Assembly (NCBI GenBank): GCA_964599655.1
Contig: CAZRGV010000234.1
Location: forward strand, 1-6,591
Reading direction: 5' to 3'
DNA length: 6,591 nt
Origin: CAZRGV01 sp964599655
GTDB taxonomy: Bacteria; Planctomycetota; Planctomycetia; Isosphaerales; Isosphaeraceae
Below the pieces are notes generated by a model that was given only the letters and a program-made list of their open reading frames with translations, ran no database searches and was not told the DNA's origin. Positions 1-5,682 of this stretch are shown here, piece after piece. The position numbers and the translations under genes were made by a program. Position 1 is the stretch's first letter, and every line of letters begins with the position of its first letter.

Positions 1-3
1 GCG

Positions 4-735
4 CTAATGCGGTCGGCCAGGCCGTCGTAGGCCGGTGGCCGGGCCGGGGGTCTGGGTCGAAAGCGGGGTCACGGCCTGGTCGCGTTCCGAGGCGGTCGGC
101 TCGGCCAGGATGTGCACGAGCTCCTCGGCCTGATCCTTACTGGCCGTCGGGTCGAACGGGGCGGCGTCGATGTTGGCGATGGCGTCCTTGATCTTGGGGG
201 CGACGGTGGCGACGGCCAGCACGCTCAGGACGCTCAGGTGGACCAGCAGCGAGACGGCCCACGCGGGGGCCTCGTGCCGCCACGACCGCTTCCGGCGTCG
301 AGTCCGCAGCTTCGGAACCCCCTTCTCCTTCTTCGGCGAGGCGCCGGCCGCGTCGGGTGTCTGGGCCTGGGCCTGGGCCTGGGCCTGGGCCTGGGCCTCC
401 TGGGGAGCCGCGGTGCTTGCCGCGGCCGGAGCGGCGTCGGGTTTGGGCCGACGGAAGAAGCCCAGCAGCGCGTTGGCCTTGGCCTTGGCCTTGGCCGCCT
501 TGGGGCTACGGTTCGTGGAATCGACCTTGGCCTCGGCCGGGGCGTTCGGGGTGGTCGCGGGAGCGCGGAGCGGTGCGGGCGCCGACGTATCCACGAAGGG
601 CATGGGTCCAGGCGCGGGCGACGAGGCCTGGCCCGGGTTCACCGCCGCCGCCGGAGGGGCCGGGGACGAGAGATCGACGAGGTCGTAGGTTCCGTCGTCG
701 GTCGGGGGCGGGATGGTCGGGTAGTCCTGTGCCAT
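4..735 (-). CDS. Single-pass membrane protein with Ala/Pro/Gln-rich N-terminal region; probable frameshift near C-terminus
   Basis: Unrecognised protein, 243 residues as read. The start chosen is ATG at 735 (MAQDYPTIPP), 65 bases after the VWA gene stops; no clear Shine-Dalgarno is visible. Residues 1-150 are low complexity: Pro/Ala-rich, with an Ala-Lys run near 80-87, an Ala-Gln run near 114-125, and a basic patch at about 143-150 (RTRRRKR). One hydrophobic segment follows at about 158-179 (AWAVSLLVHLSVLSVLAVA), then an acidic stretch to about 220. The positive patch before the segment predicts a cytoplasmic N-terminus. The layout echoes the upstream VWA protein, which also has a 'VxxHLxxLLxL'-type segment followed by an acidic stretch. 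The last ten codons before TAG abruptly lose the G/C third-position bias, while the neighbouring frame keeps it (YDGLADRIS, open to the window edge). The real protein is therefore probably longer and continues outside. The coding call is fairly secure; function is unknown. Confidence 0.68.
   Translation of the reverse strand: MAQDYPTIPPPTDDGTYDLVDLSSPAPPAAAVNPGQASSPAPGPMPFVDTSAPAPLRAPATTPNAPAEAKVDSTNRSPKAAKAKAKANALLGFFRRPKPDAAPAAASTAAPQEAQAQAQAQAQAQTPDAAGASPKKEKGVPKLRTRRRKRSWRHEAPAWAVSLLVHLSVLSVLAVATVAPKIKDAIANIDAAPFDPTASKDQAEELVHILAEPTASERDQAVTPLSTQTPGPATGLRRPGRPH
361..396. repeat. Hexanucleotide tandem repeat, six perfect copies, encoding Ala-Gln dipeptides
   Basis: CTGGGC is repeated six times without error on the plus strand. 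Read on the minus strand inside the membrane-protein gene it encodes an (Ala-Gln)n run in the cytoplasmic linker. A six-base unit can expand or contract without changing frame, so copy number would alter linker length only. Confidence 0.95.
473..496. repeat. Hexanucleotide tandem repeat, four perfect copies, encoding Ala-Lys dipeptides
   Basis: TTGGCC is repeated four times on the plus strand, giving an alternating Ala-Lys run (residues about 80-87) in the same minus-strand gene. It is a second, unrelated hexamer about 77 bases from the CTGGGC array and again encodes an alanine-containing dipeptide. Confidence 0.9.
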
Positions 736-800
736 GGCGATCGATCCCGAAGAGGCCGAGGGGAAGATCAGTTCCGAATGGGGGGGCCGAATGGCTCCGA

Positions 801-2765
801 TCAGAGTTTGGGGACTTCCACCGGCTTGGCCGGCTTTGCTGACTTGGGATTTGGTTTGTTGTTGCCCCCGCCGCCATCGCGCTTGGGAGGCGGTGGGACG
901 GTGGTTTCGACCCACTTCAAGCCGAATGGGTCTTTCAGCTCCCGCTGGGCGAGCAAGGCCCAGGGGGTGCCGGGGTGCTCCTTGACGACCTTTTCCAGCA
1001 GCTCCCGGGCATCCTTGGCCGCTTGGGAGGCCTTGTCGTTGATATGGATCTCGGTATCCGGGACGAGCCGCCAGGCGTTCGACGAGGGCTTGGTGAACTT
1101 GGGCATATCCTTCTTCAACCGCGCGCAGGCCACGTTGTACTCGGTGCAGCGGATCTTCATGACCATCAGCCGGCCCCGAAGGAGATCATAGTGCGCCTGC
1201 CAGCGGCGGGAGGGCTCGTGCTCGCGTTGCTTGGTGACGGAGATGATCGTCGCCTCGCCGGGTGCGGCGCCCGAGAGGCCCAGGGCTTCGTCCACCGTGT
1301 ATTGCACCCGGGCGACGATCTCCTGGTTACGGGTCATCACATCCTTGAAGTTGGGCGCGTCGATTGATGGGAAGGTCAGCGAGGGCTGGCCGGGCAGGCT
1401 TTGCTGGGTGATGATCGCCGCCCGCATCACGGCGCGACGGACCGGGTGCTTGGCCATCGCCGCCATGTACTGTTCCTTGCTGATCCAGTCCGGGCGATAC
1501 TCCCGCATGCCGACCGGGTCGAAGGTGATGCGGTGACCGCCCATTCTCGTGATGAAGTAGATGCCGCCGGTCGCTCCCGAGAGCCGGGACAGGGCGTAGG
1601 GTCCGAACCCCGCGTCGAGCATATCGTACTGGGGACCGTTATACCAGAACGGGAGCCGGATTCCTTCCAGGGCCGCGCTTTCCGGCCCCTGGCGGACCGG
1701 CAGGTTGTGGAACGTCTGCTTGGTTTCCGGGTCGGTGTAGTCCATGAAACCTTCGACGCGCCCGAACAGGGCGGCCGAGCCCAGCACGTAGACGGGCATC
1801 TTCACGCTGTTGGCCGCGGCGATCGCGTACTCCAGCTTTTCCTCGTCGTCCCCCACCTCGTCGGTCACGACCACGGTCATCGTCTTGTAGGGGCGTCCGT
1901 CCTTGTTGAACCGGCCGAACTTGCGGGCGATGTCGGCCACGGTCTGGAACGTCGACTCGAAGCCGGTCTTGTCCAGCGGCACGGCCTGGATCGCCTTGAC
2001 GATCGCCTCGCGGTCGGCCGTGGGCTGATCGGTCAGGATCTTGCGGTCCTTGCCGAAGCTGACCACCGCCGTCAGCAGGGCGTTGTCGTCCGAGAGCTGG
2101 TCCTTGTCCAGCTTGAGGATGTTGGAGTAGACCCCGTCGATGTACTTGGCCAGCCGCTGCCGCTCGGCCAGCAGGCTGCCCGAGGCGTCGAAGGCCCAGA
2201 CGACCAGGGTCGGCCCTTGTTCCAGCCGCCGCAGAATTTCGACCGCCACGCGGTCGACCGCCCCTTCGACGTTCTCGACGTGCTCGGCCCCGCTGCCCTT
2301 GATCGAGACCGAGGTGTCCAGGTGGCTCGGCTTGGGCAGCATCACGCTGGCGACCTGCACCGCGTCGACCTTGAGCTGGGGCGGCTCCTTCGGCTCGACC
2401 GGCGGGACCGGCGACTCGAAGACCATCGCCGAGGTTGACGGCGCGAACGAGCCGCCCACCGGCTTGATGCCGGCGTCCTCGATCTGCGCCAGCTCGGTCG
2501 TCTCCAGCTTGGCGAAGTCCGACAGCGCGGTGTCGACCACCTCGGTCCGGAACTCCGGAGGCCGGTTCGACGTGGCCGCGTAGCCGATCATCCCCAGGGT
2601 CAAGAGGGCGATCAGGTGCGTCACCACGCTGGCGCCGATGGCCCGCACTTGCAGGTCCAGGCGGTCTCCAAACCATTCCCGAAGGGAGGGATACCGTTGG
2701 TCGATCTGGCGAATCAGGTCGCGCAGCACGGTTCGGAGCTCCTCTCGCGCCGGTGCCTCGGTCAT
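801..2765 (-). CDS. Membrane-anchored von Willebrand factor A (VWA) domain protein
   Basis: 654 residues, ATG at 2765 to TGA at 801. Residues 1-38 are charged; one hydrophobic segment lies at about 41-64 (IGASVVTHLIALLTLGMIGYAA); residues 65-180 are an acidic, Pro-rich linker. A VWA domain follows at about 186-335. Its metal-ion-dependent adhesion site looks complete: D-x-S-x-S at D193/S195/S197 (FDASGS), a candidate Thr at 272, and Asp302 in VVTDEVGDD. VWA domains bind Mg2+ and partner proteins. Residues about 575-612 (ARELLEKVVKEHPGTPWALLAQREL) look like one TPR-type helical hairpin, and the last 30 residues are Pro/Lys/Gly-rich. Topology suggests a short cytoplasmic tail with the VWA domain outside the cytoplasmic membrane, but the reverse cannot be excluded. 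No Shine-Dalgarno precedes the ATG; the frame stays open upstream to a TAG at 2874-2876 without a better start. It probably forms an operon with the downstream membrane-protein gene. The ligand is unknown. Confidence 0.95.
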   Translation of the reverse strand: MTEAPAREELRTVLRDLIRQIDQRYPSLREWFGDRLDLQVRAIGASVVTHLIALLTLGMIGYAATSNRPPEFRTEVVDTALSDFAKLETTELAQIEDAGIKPVGGSFAPSTSAMVFESPVPPVEPKEPPQLKVDAVQVASVMLPKPSHLDTSVSIKGSGAEHVENVEGAVDRVAVEILRRLEQGPTLVVWAFDASGSLLAERQRLAKYIDGVYSNILKLDKDQLSDDNALLTAVVSFGKDRKILTDQPTADREAIVKAIQAVPLDKTGFESTFQTVADIARKFGRFNKDGRPYKTMTVVVTDEVGDDEEKLEYAIAAANSVKMPVYVLGSAALFGRVEGFMDYTDPETKQTFHNLPVRQGPESAALEGIRLPFWYNGPQYDMLDAGFGPYALSRLSGATGGIYFITRMGGHRITFDPVGMREYRPDWISKEQYMAAMAKHPVRRAVMRAAIITQQSLPGQPSLTFPSIDAPNFKDVMTRNQEIVARVQYTVDEALGLSGAAPGEATIISVTKQREHEPSRRWQAHYDLLRGRLMVMKIRCTEYNVACARLKKDMPKFTKPSSNAWRLVPDTEIHINDKASQAAKDARELLEKVVKEHPGTPWALLAQRELKDPFGLKWVETTVPPPPKRDGGGGNNKPNPKSAKPAKPVEVPKL

Positions 2766-2980
2766 CGCCGAGGTGCCGACCGCCGCCCAAGAGTATCTGG
2801 TATTGGCGAGCCGAGCCTCATCCCCGGTCGAGCGGGGGGCGTGGATTATCCCACGTTGAATCCATCCATTATCCTAAGCGGGAACGGATTCAGGAGCAAT
2901 CGTTTTCCTCCTTGATTTCGGGTGTCGCCTCTTGACAACATGACCCCCTCGGGACATCATCCCGCAAGGAGGACCAAGCG
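2766..2980. promoter_or_regulatory. Divergent intergenic spacer between the VWA gene and the enolase-superfamily gene
   Basis: 215 bases that must hold promoters for both directions. It is more AT-rich than its flanks. On the minus strand, GATAAT occurs at 2868-2873 and again at 2845-2850; either could be a -10 element for the VWA gene, but no good -35 is correctly spaced. On the minus strand a perfect AAGGAGG (2907-2913) lies about 140 bases before the VWA start. On the plus strand TTGACA (2932-2937) is too close to the start codon to serve an ordinary promoter with a leader. None of these sites is firm. Confidence 0.35.
2966..2973 (+). promoter_or_regulatory. Shine-Dalgarno for the enolase-superfamily gene
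   Basis: AAGGAGGA ends seven bases before ATG 2981, close to a perfect anti-Shine-Dalgarno match. It fixes the start of the downstream gene. Confidence 0.9.
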
Positions 2981-4037
2981 ATGCGCGTAACTCGTGTTCA
3001 GGTAAAGAGTTCGGTTCGTCCTCGCGCCGAGCGGCCGATCCGGGACGCCTTGCAGACGTTGACCGGCGGCGGGGCGGTCGAGGTCGAAATCGTGGCCGAC
3101 GACGGGCTGGTTGGCCGGTCGAGCACCCATTTCGGCCGGATCGACGGAGCGCCGAAAACCCTGGCCACGCTGATTGATACGGAGCTTGCTCCTCTTTTGA
3201 TCGGTCGAGACCCGTTTTTGGTCGGCCAGATTCTCGACGATCTGAAGCGGGAAACCGAGTATCACGGGACCTTCGGCCTGGCGACCTTCGGCCTGAGCGC
3301 GATCGATGTCGCCCTCTGGGACCTCGTCGGCAAGGCCTGCGGCGAGCCTTGTTGGCGGCTCTGGGGCGCCTATCGCGACCGACTGCCGGCCTACGCCATG
3401 GTCGGTTGGCTGAGCGACGACCTCGATGCCCTCCGCAGGAAGTGCGGCGACGCTGTGCGGCTCGGCTTCAACGGCGTGAAGATGAAGGTCGGCGCTCCGN
3501 NNNNNNNNNACCCTGGAGGAAGACCTCGCGCGGGTCGAGGCCGTCCGCAAGGAGGTGGGTCCGGGCGTCGCCCTGATGACCGACGCCAACCAGGTCTTGA
3601 CGGTCGCCGAGGCGCTGAGGCGCGGCCGGGCCCTGGCCGAGTGGAACGTCTACTGGTTCGAGGAGCCGATCCCGGCGCACGACCTCGACGGCTACGCCGA
3701 GCTGGCCTCGAACCTGGCTGTCCCGCTGGCGACAGGCGAGAACCTCTACGGCCGCGAGCCGTTCGCCGCGTTCCTGTCGAGGCGGGCCTGCCACTTCATC
3801 CAGCCCGACCTGCGACGCGCCGGCGGCCCGACCGAGATCCGGCAAATCGCCGCCCTGGCGGCCGCCTTCCACGTCCCCTACGCCTCGCACGGCGGCGGCC
3901 CCGAGGCCCTCAGCCTCTTGATGTGCGCCCCGAGCGCCGCCTGGCTCGAAACGGGCATTCCCTCCGGCCCCAACCCCCGCCCGATCCTCGAGCACGGCCA
4001 GGCCCTCGCCCCCACCGCCCCCGGCTTCGGCTGGTGA
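2981..4037 (+). CDS. Mandelate racemase / muconate lactonizing enzyme family protein (enolase superfamily, mandelate racemase subgroup), interrupted by an assembly gap
   Basis: ATG 2981 to TGA 4037, with 10 Ns at 3500-3509. The first 173 residues hold the N-terminal capping domain and the start of the barrel (ALWDLVGKACGEP), ending in KMK at 167-169, the KxK catalytic-lysine motif. After the Ns, 175 residues follow in a frame different from that before them. Counting from codon 3510, they contain metal ligands Asp25 (TDANQ), Glu51 (FEEP) and Glu77 (TGEN), then Asp100 (QPD) and His127 (SHGGG), the Asp/His dyad of the mandelate racemase subgroup. The 26-26-23-27 spacing equals that of mandelate racemase D195/E221/E247/D270/H297 as I recall it. 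Such cytosolic enzymes use Mg2+ to abstract a proton alpha to a carboxylate, giving racemisation or sugar-acid dehydration. Substrate cannot be told. With no missing codons the protein would be 348 residues, slightly shorter at the C-terminus than mandelate racemase (359). The reading frames on both sides are sound; only the join is uncertain. Confidence 0.93.
3500..3509. other. Assembly gap (10 Ns)
   Basis: Ten Ns inside the enolase-superfamily gene. The sequence before ends on a complete codon of the gene and the sequence after begins on one, so the true gap must be a multiple of three, not ten. The run is therefore a placeholder. Confidence 0.97.
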
Positions 4038-4054
4038 TCGGCCAGGGGCGTCGC

Positions 4055-4069
4055 GACGGTTCGACCGTC
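4055..4069 (+). terminator. Small hairpin after the enolase-superfamily gene; possible weak terminator
   Basis: GACGGT-TCG-ACCGTC is a perfect six-base-pair stem 18 bases after the stop codon. It lacks a T-tract, so it could be a 3' end stabiliser or chance; a full intrinsic terminator is not shown. Confidence 0.3.
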
Positions 4070-4094
4070 CCCGACACGCCGGCCGCACCCCCTC

Positions 4095-4203
4095 GGTGCG
4101 CCTCCGGTGCGCGGTTCTTGGCGACGAGCGATTCTCGTAAGTCCTGATTTCAACGGCTTTTCCAAGATCGAGGGGGAGTTCGTTCGGCGCGCGGTGCGCA
4201 CCG
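4095..4203. repeat. Direct repeat copy A (109 bases) with short inverted ends
   Basis: Collinear and gap-free with copy B at an offset of 202 bases. Blocks shared exactly include TCCGGTGCGCGGTT (4103-4116), CGTAAG (4136-4141) and the 20-base GGGGAGTTCGTTCGGCGCGC (4173-4192). CGGTGCGC (4105-4112) is the reverse complement of GCGCACCG (4196-4203), so the unit can close as a stem. The interior is diverged, which suggests an old duplication or constraint on the ends. Confidence 0.8.
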
Positions 4204-4296
4204 GCCTCGCCCGCTGGATTTCGGTTCGATTCGTCGCGGGCCGTCGCGCCGGTTCGCCCCTCGGATTCGCCCGGAGTCCGCCTCGAGAACGTCCCT

Positions 4297-4405
4297 GGTG
4301 CGCGTCCGGTGCGCGGTTTTCGAGAACGGTGAAACGCCGTAAGATTTGATTGATTCGCGGTTTATAGCGAACCAGGGGAGTTCGTTCGGCGCGCCGAGCG
4401 CACCG
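4297..4405. repeat. Direct repeat copy B (109 bases) with short inverted ends
   Basis: Second copy of the unit at 4095-4203. Exact blocks lie at 4305-4318, 4338-4343 and 4375-4394. Inverted ends are CGGTGCGC (4307-4314) and GCGCACCG (4398-4405). A T9 tract lies 34 bases further on. Identity is high at the two ends and low in the middle. Confidence 0.8.
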
Positions 4406-4765
4406 TCGGCGATCGCGTCTGGCCCCGCGAGTGGGTTCGTTTTTTTTTCGTCGCCGCGCGGAGCGCCGATTCCGTCGAGCGCGGTCGGATCGGGCTCCGG
4501 ATGTTTCCGCCACGCGATGATGCGTGAATCTGTGCTCGGTGCCAACCATGATGCGATTGTGTTGTCAAGGAACGGGACGGGACGGGCGAGGGATGGGATC
4601 GCGCGCCCGTCTTAGAAATCATCCGAAGTTCGGCGGGGCGAATTCGGGTTTTCCGGGCGTTTTTTTGGCTGGAGGTTCTTCCTTTTGGATGGATGGACCA
4701 GGGAACGGGCCGGGAGTTCCGCCGCTCGGCTCGATGGGATTGGCTGGTGCGATCCTGGCGCGGGT

Positions 4766-4792
4766 TCGGAGGCGGGTTCCGACGTTTTTTTT
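4766..4792 (+). terminator. Possible intrinsic terminator or leader attenuator upstream of the first Cys-rich gene
   Basis: TCGGA (4766-4770) pairs with TCCGA (4778-4782) across a seven-base loop; CG and then eight Ts (4785-4792) follow. The layout fits an intrinsic terminator reading rightward, although the stem is only five pairs. It lies about 160 bases before the 4955 start, so it could end a transcript from the gene-poor region or act in the leader. Confidence 0.4.
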
Positions 4793-4941
4793 GATTTTGA
4801 TGACCAGATCCGCCGCGAATTCGGATTCACGTTGAGACCGATCCGCAAGTTGCCCCCCGTGGTGGTCGGGTGGTGGCCGCGTGTTCGTCTGTTGTGGCAA
4901 CGCAACGGCCTTCCGGCCAACGGCGGGGATGTCGGAGAGTC

Positions 4942-4950
4942 GGGAGGAGG
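4942..4950 (+). promoter_or_regulatory. Shine-Dalgarno for the 85-residue Cys-rich gene
   Basis: GGGAGGAGG sits four bases before ATG 4955. It decides the start against the longer open frame that runs back to 4685. Confidence 0.85.
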
Positions 4951-4954
4951 AACC

Positions 4955-5212
4955 ATGCCGAGTATCGCTTGCGCCGATTGTGGAGCCTCGGCTCCGACGC
5001 TCGCCTATTACCAGTGCAAGGACTGCGGTCGCGTCCATTGCGTGCGATGCGGCTCGTCTCCCGTCAAGGAGGGGTCTGGTTTTTGGAGTTCGATGTTCCA
5101 AATCGCGGCCGCGGGCCTGACCGGTGACTCGCGTTGCGTGACCTGCTTCAACAAGGAAACGGGGGAAGGGGGCAACTCGCGTCTGGTCTACAGCCCGCCG
5201 TCGAAGTCGTGA
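4955..5212 (+). CDS. Small four-CxxC zinc-ribbon-like protein
   Basis: 85 residues, ATG 4955 to TGA 5212. Eight cysteines in four CxxC knuckles: C6/C9 (CADC), C21/C24 (CKDC), C29/C32 (CVRC) and C61/C64 (CVTC). Spacing is C-x2-C-x11-C-x2-C-x4-C-x2-C-x28-C-x2-C. CxxC followed by Gly (CADCG, CKDCG) is typical of zinc knuckles, and eight ligands would fit two zinc sites. Between the third and fourth pairs is a moderately hydrophobic stretch, residues 43-56 (FWSSMFQIAAAGL), too short and polar for a sure membrane segment. There is no signal peptide, so it is probably cytoplasmic. The gene opens the small Cys-rich cluster; the next start is 83 bases after its stop. I do not recognise a named family. 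Metal binding is an inference from the cysteine pattern; nucleic-acid or protein binding is possible. Confidence 0.85.
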   Translation: MPSIACADCGASAPTLAYYQCKDCGRVHCVRCGSSPVKEGSGFWSSMFQIAAAGLTGDSRCVTCFNKETGEGGNSRLVYSPPSKS

Positions 5213-5281
5213 GGCCGCTCGAGGGTGGTTCGTGCCCCGCGCGGCCGGGCCGGCTGCTGGTCGTTACCAAAACCCCGGATG

Positions 5282-5287
5282 AGGAGG
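5282..5287 (+). promoter_or_regulatory. Shine-Dalgarno for the 74-residue Cys/His-rich gene
   Basis: AGGAGG lies eight bases before ATG 5296 and selects that start over an upstream in-frame ATG at 5134, which lies inside the preceding gene. Confidence 0.8.
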
Positions 5288-5295
5288 TGTCTCTG

Positions 5296-5520
5296 ATGAG
5301 TCTCGGAACGATCGCCCGACGTCGGCGAACGTCGCCCATCGGGTCGAAGCGCGCGTTCGGCACGGAGGAGGCGCGGGTCTCCCGTCCGTCTCGCCCCGAA
5401 CCCGCCCCGGCTCGTTGCGGTTACGGCGCCTGCTGCAAGTGCAACTGCCGCCACTACGAGGGCAATTCCTCCTGCTGCGCGAACAGCGGGTGCGGGCACG
5501 CCTACTCCGACCACTACTAA
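5296..5520 (+). CDS. Small protein with basic N-terminal tail and C-terminal Cys/His metal-binding-like cluster
   Basis: 74 residues, ATG 5296 to TAA 5520. Residues 1-40 are Arg-, Pro- and Ser-rich (ARRRR at 7-11) and probably disordered. All eight cysteines lie in the last 34 residues: C41, C46, C47, C49, C51, C60, C61 and C66, with H53, H68 and H73. The end reads CxCxCRHYEG ... CGHAYSDHY. I recall a loose bacterial pattern of C-x-C, an aromatic, then CGH and DH in small uncharacterised proteins, and this tail fits it; no named family is claimed. Cys and His count suffices for two metal sites. The basic tail could bind nucleic acid or polyanions. There is no signal peptide or membrane segment. 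It lies between two four-CxxC proteins on the same strand; a strong hairpin follows 22 bases after the stop. Confidence 0.83.
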   Translation: MSLGTIARRRRTSPIGSKRAFGTEEARVSRPSRPEPAPARCGYGACCKCNCRHYEGNSSCCANSGCGHAYSDHY

Positions 5521-5542
5521 CCTAACGAAACGGAGGCGGACC

Positions 5543-5572
5543 GACCGGAGGGGAGCCCCCCGCTCCGGTCTT
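5543..5572 (+). terminator. Strong GC-rich hairpin after the Cys/His-rich gene; probable transcription end or 3' stabiliser
   Basis: GACCGGAG (5543-5550) pairs perfectly with CTCCGGTC (5563-5570), and the loop itself has G and C runs that can pair. Only TT follows, so it is not a textbook U-tract terminator. It separates the second and third small Cys-rich genes and suggests partial uncoupling of their expression. Confidence 0.5.
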
Positions 5573-5670
5573 CCGAACGCCGGCACTTGCTTGCTCGAAC
5601 CGGCCAAGGCGGTCGAGCCCCTTCGCCCAACACTGGTTCGGGCCGCGCCCGACCTTCCGTCCCAACCTCG

Positions 5671-5675
5671 GGAGG
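5671..5675 (+). promoter_or_regulatory. Shine-Dalgarno for the 95-residue Cys-rich gene
   Basis: GGAGG ends seven bases before ATG 5683. It sets the start there and not at the in-frame ATG at 5587, whose extra residues are Arg/Pro/Gly-rich filler. Confidence 0.8.
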
Positions 5676-5682
5676 CTACGCC

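Larger units (their letters stand above)
4038..4941. other. Gene-poor 0.9-kb region with direct repeats, hairpins and T-tracts
   Basis: No convincing coding sequence on either strand. The longest open frames (for example minus 4150-4545) lack a Shine-Dalgarno, show weaker third-position G/C bias than the real genes nearby, and do not follow the repeat in phase: the 202-base offset is not a multiple of three. What is present: a small hairpin just after the enolase-superfamily gene, two 109-base direct repeats, and T-tracts at 4440-4448, 4660-4666 and 4785-4792, each directly preceded by CG. It may hold non-coding RNA, terminators or a decayed repeat element. Confidence 0.6.

Noticed and set aside
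112..1191. Long plus-strand open frame opposite the two minus-strand genes, with Gly-Leu repeats
   Set aside because: It is antisense to two better-supported genes; its repeats are the complement of the Ala-Gln and Ala-Lys hexamers, and no Shine-Dalgarno precedes it. GC-rich coding DNA produces such shadows.
1401..2438. 345-codon plus-strand open frame opposite the VWA gene
   Set aside because: Composition is Arg/Val/Asp/His-rich with no recognisable domain, while the opposite strand carries an intact VWA domain with its metal site.
2932..2960. TTGACA with a CATCAT 17 bases downstream as a promoter for the enolase-superfamily gene
   Set aside because: Spacing is right, but the transcript would begin around 2967, inside the Shine-Dalgarno, so the site could not serve translation from that Shine-Dalgarno.
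4222..4240. GGTTCGATTC, like a tRNA T-loop
   Set aside because: Flanking bases do not form a five-pair T-stem, and no anticodon arm or acceptor stem was found around it.
4095..4405. CRISPR array
   Set aside because: Only two copies, units of 109 bases that diverge internally, and no series of regular spacers or cas genes.
4150..4545. 131-codon minus-strand open frame over the direct repeats
   Set aside because: It relies on a TTG start without Shine-Dalgarno, has weaker third-base G/C bias than neighbouring genes, and the two repeat copies fall in different frames within it.
4685..4954. In-frame N-terminal extension of the first Cys-rich protein
   Set aside because: The strong GGGAGGAGG immediately before ATG 4955 marks the start, and the extension crosses the predicted hairpin and T8 tract.
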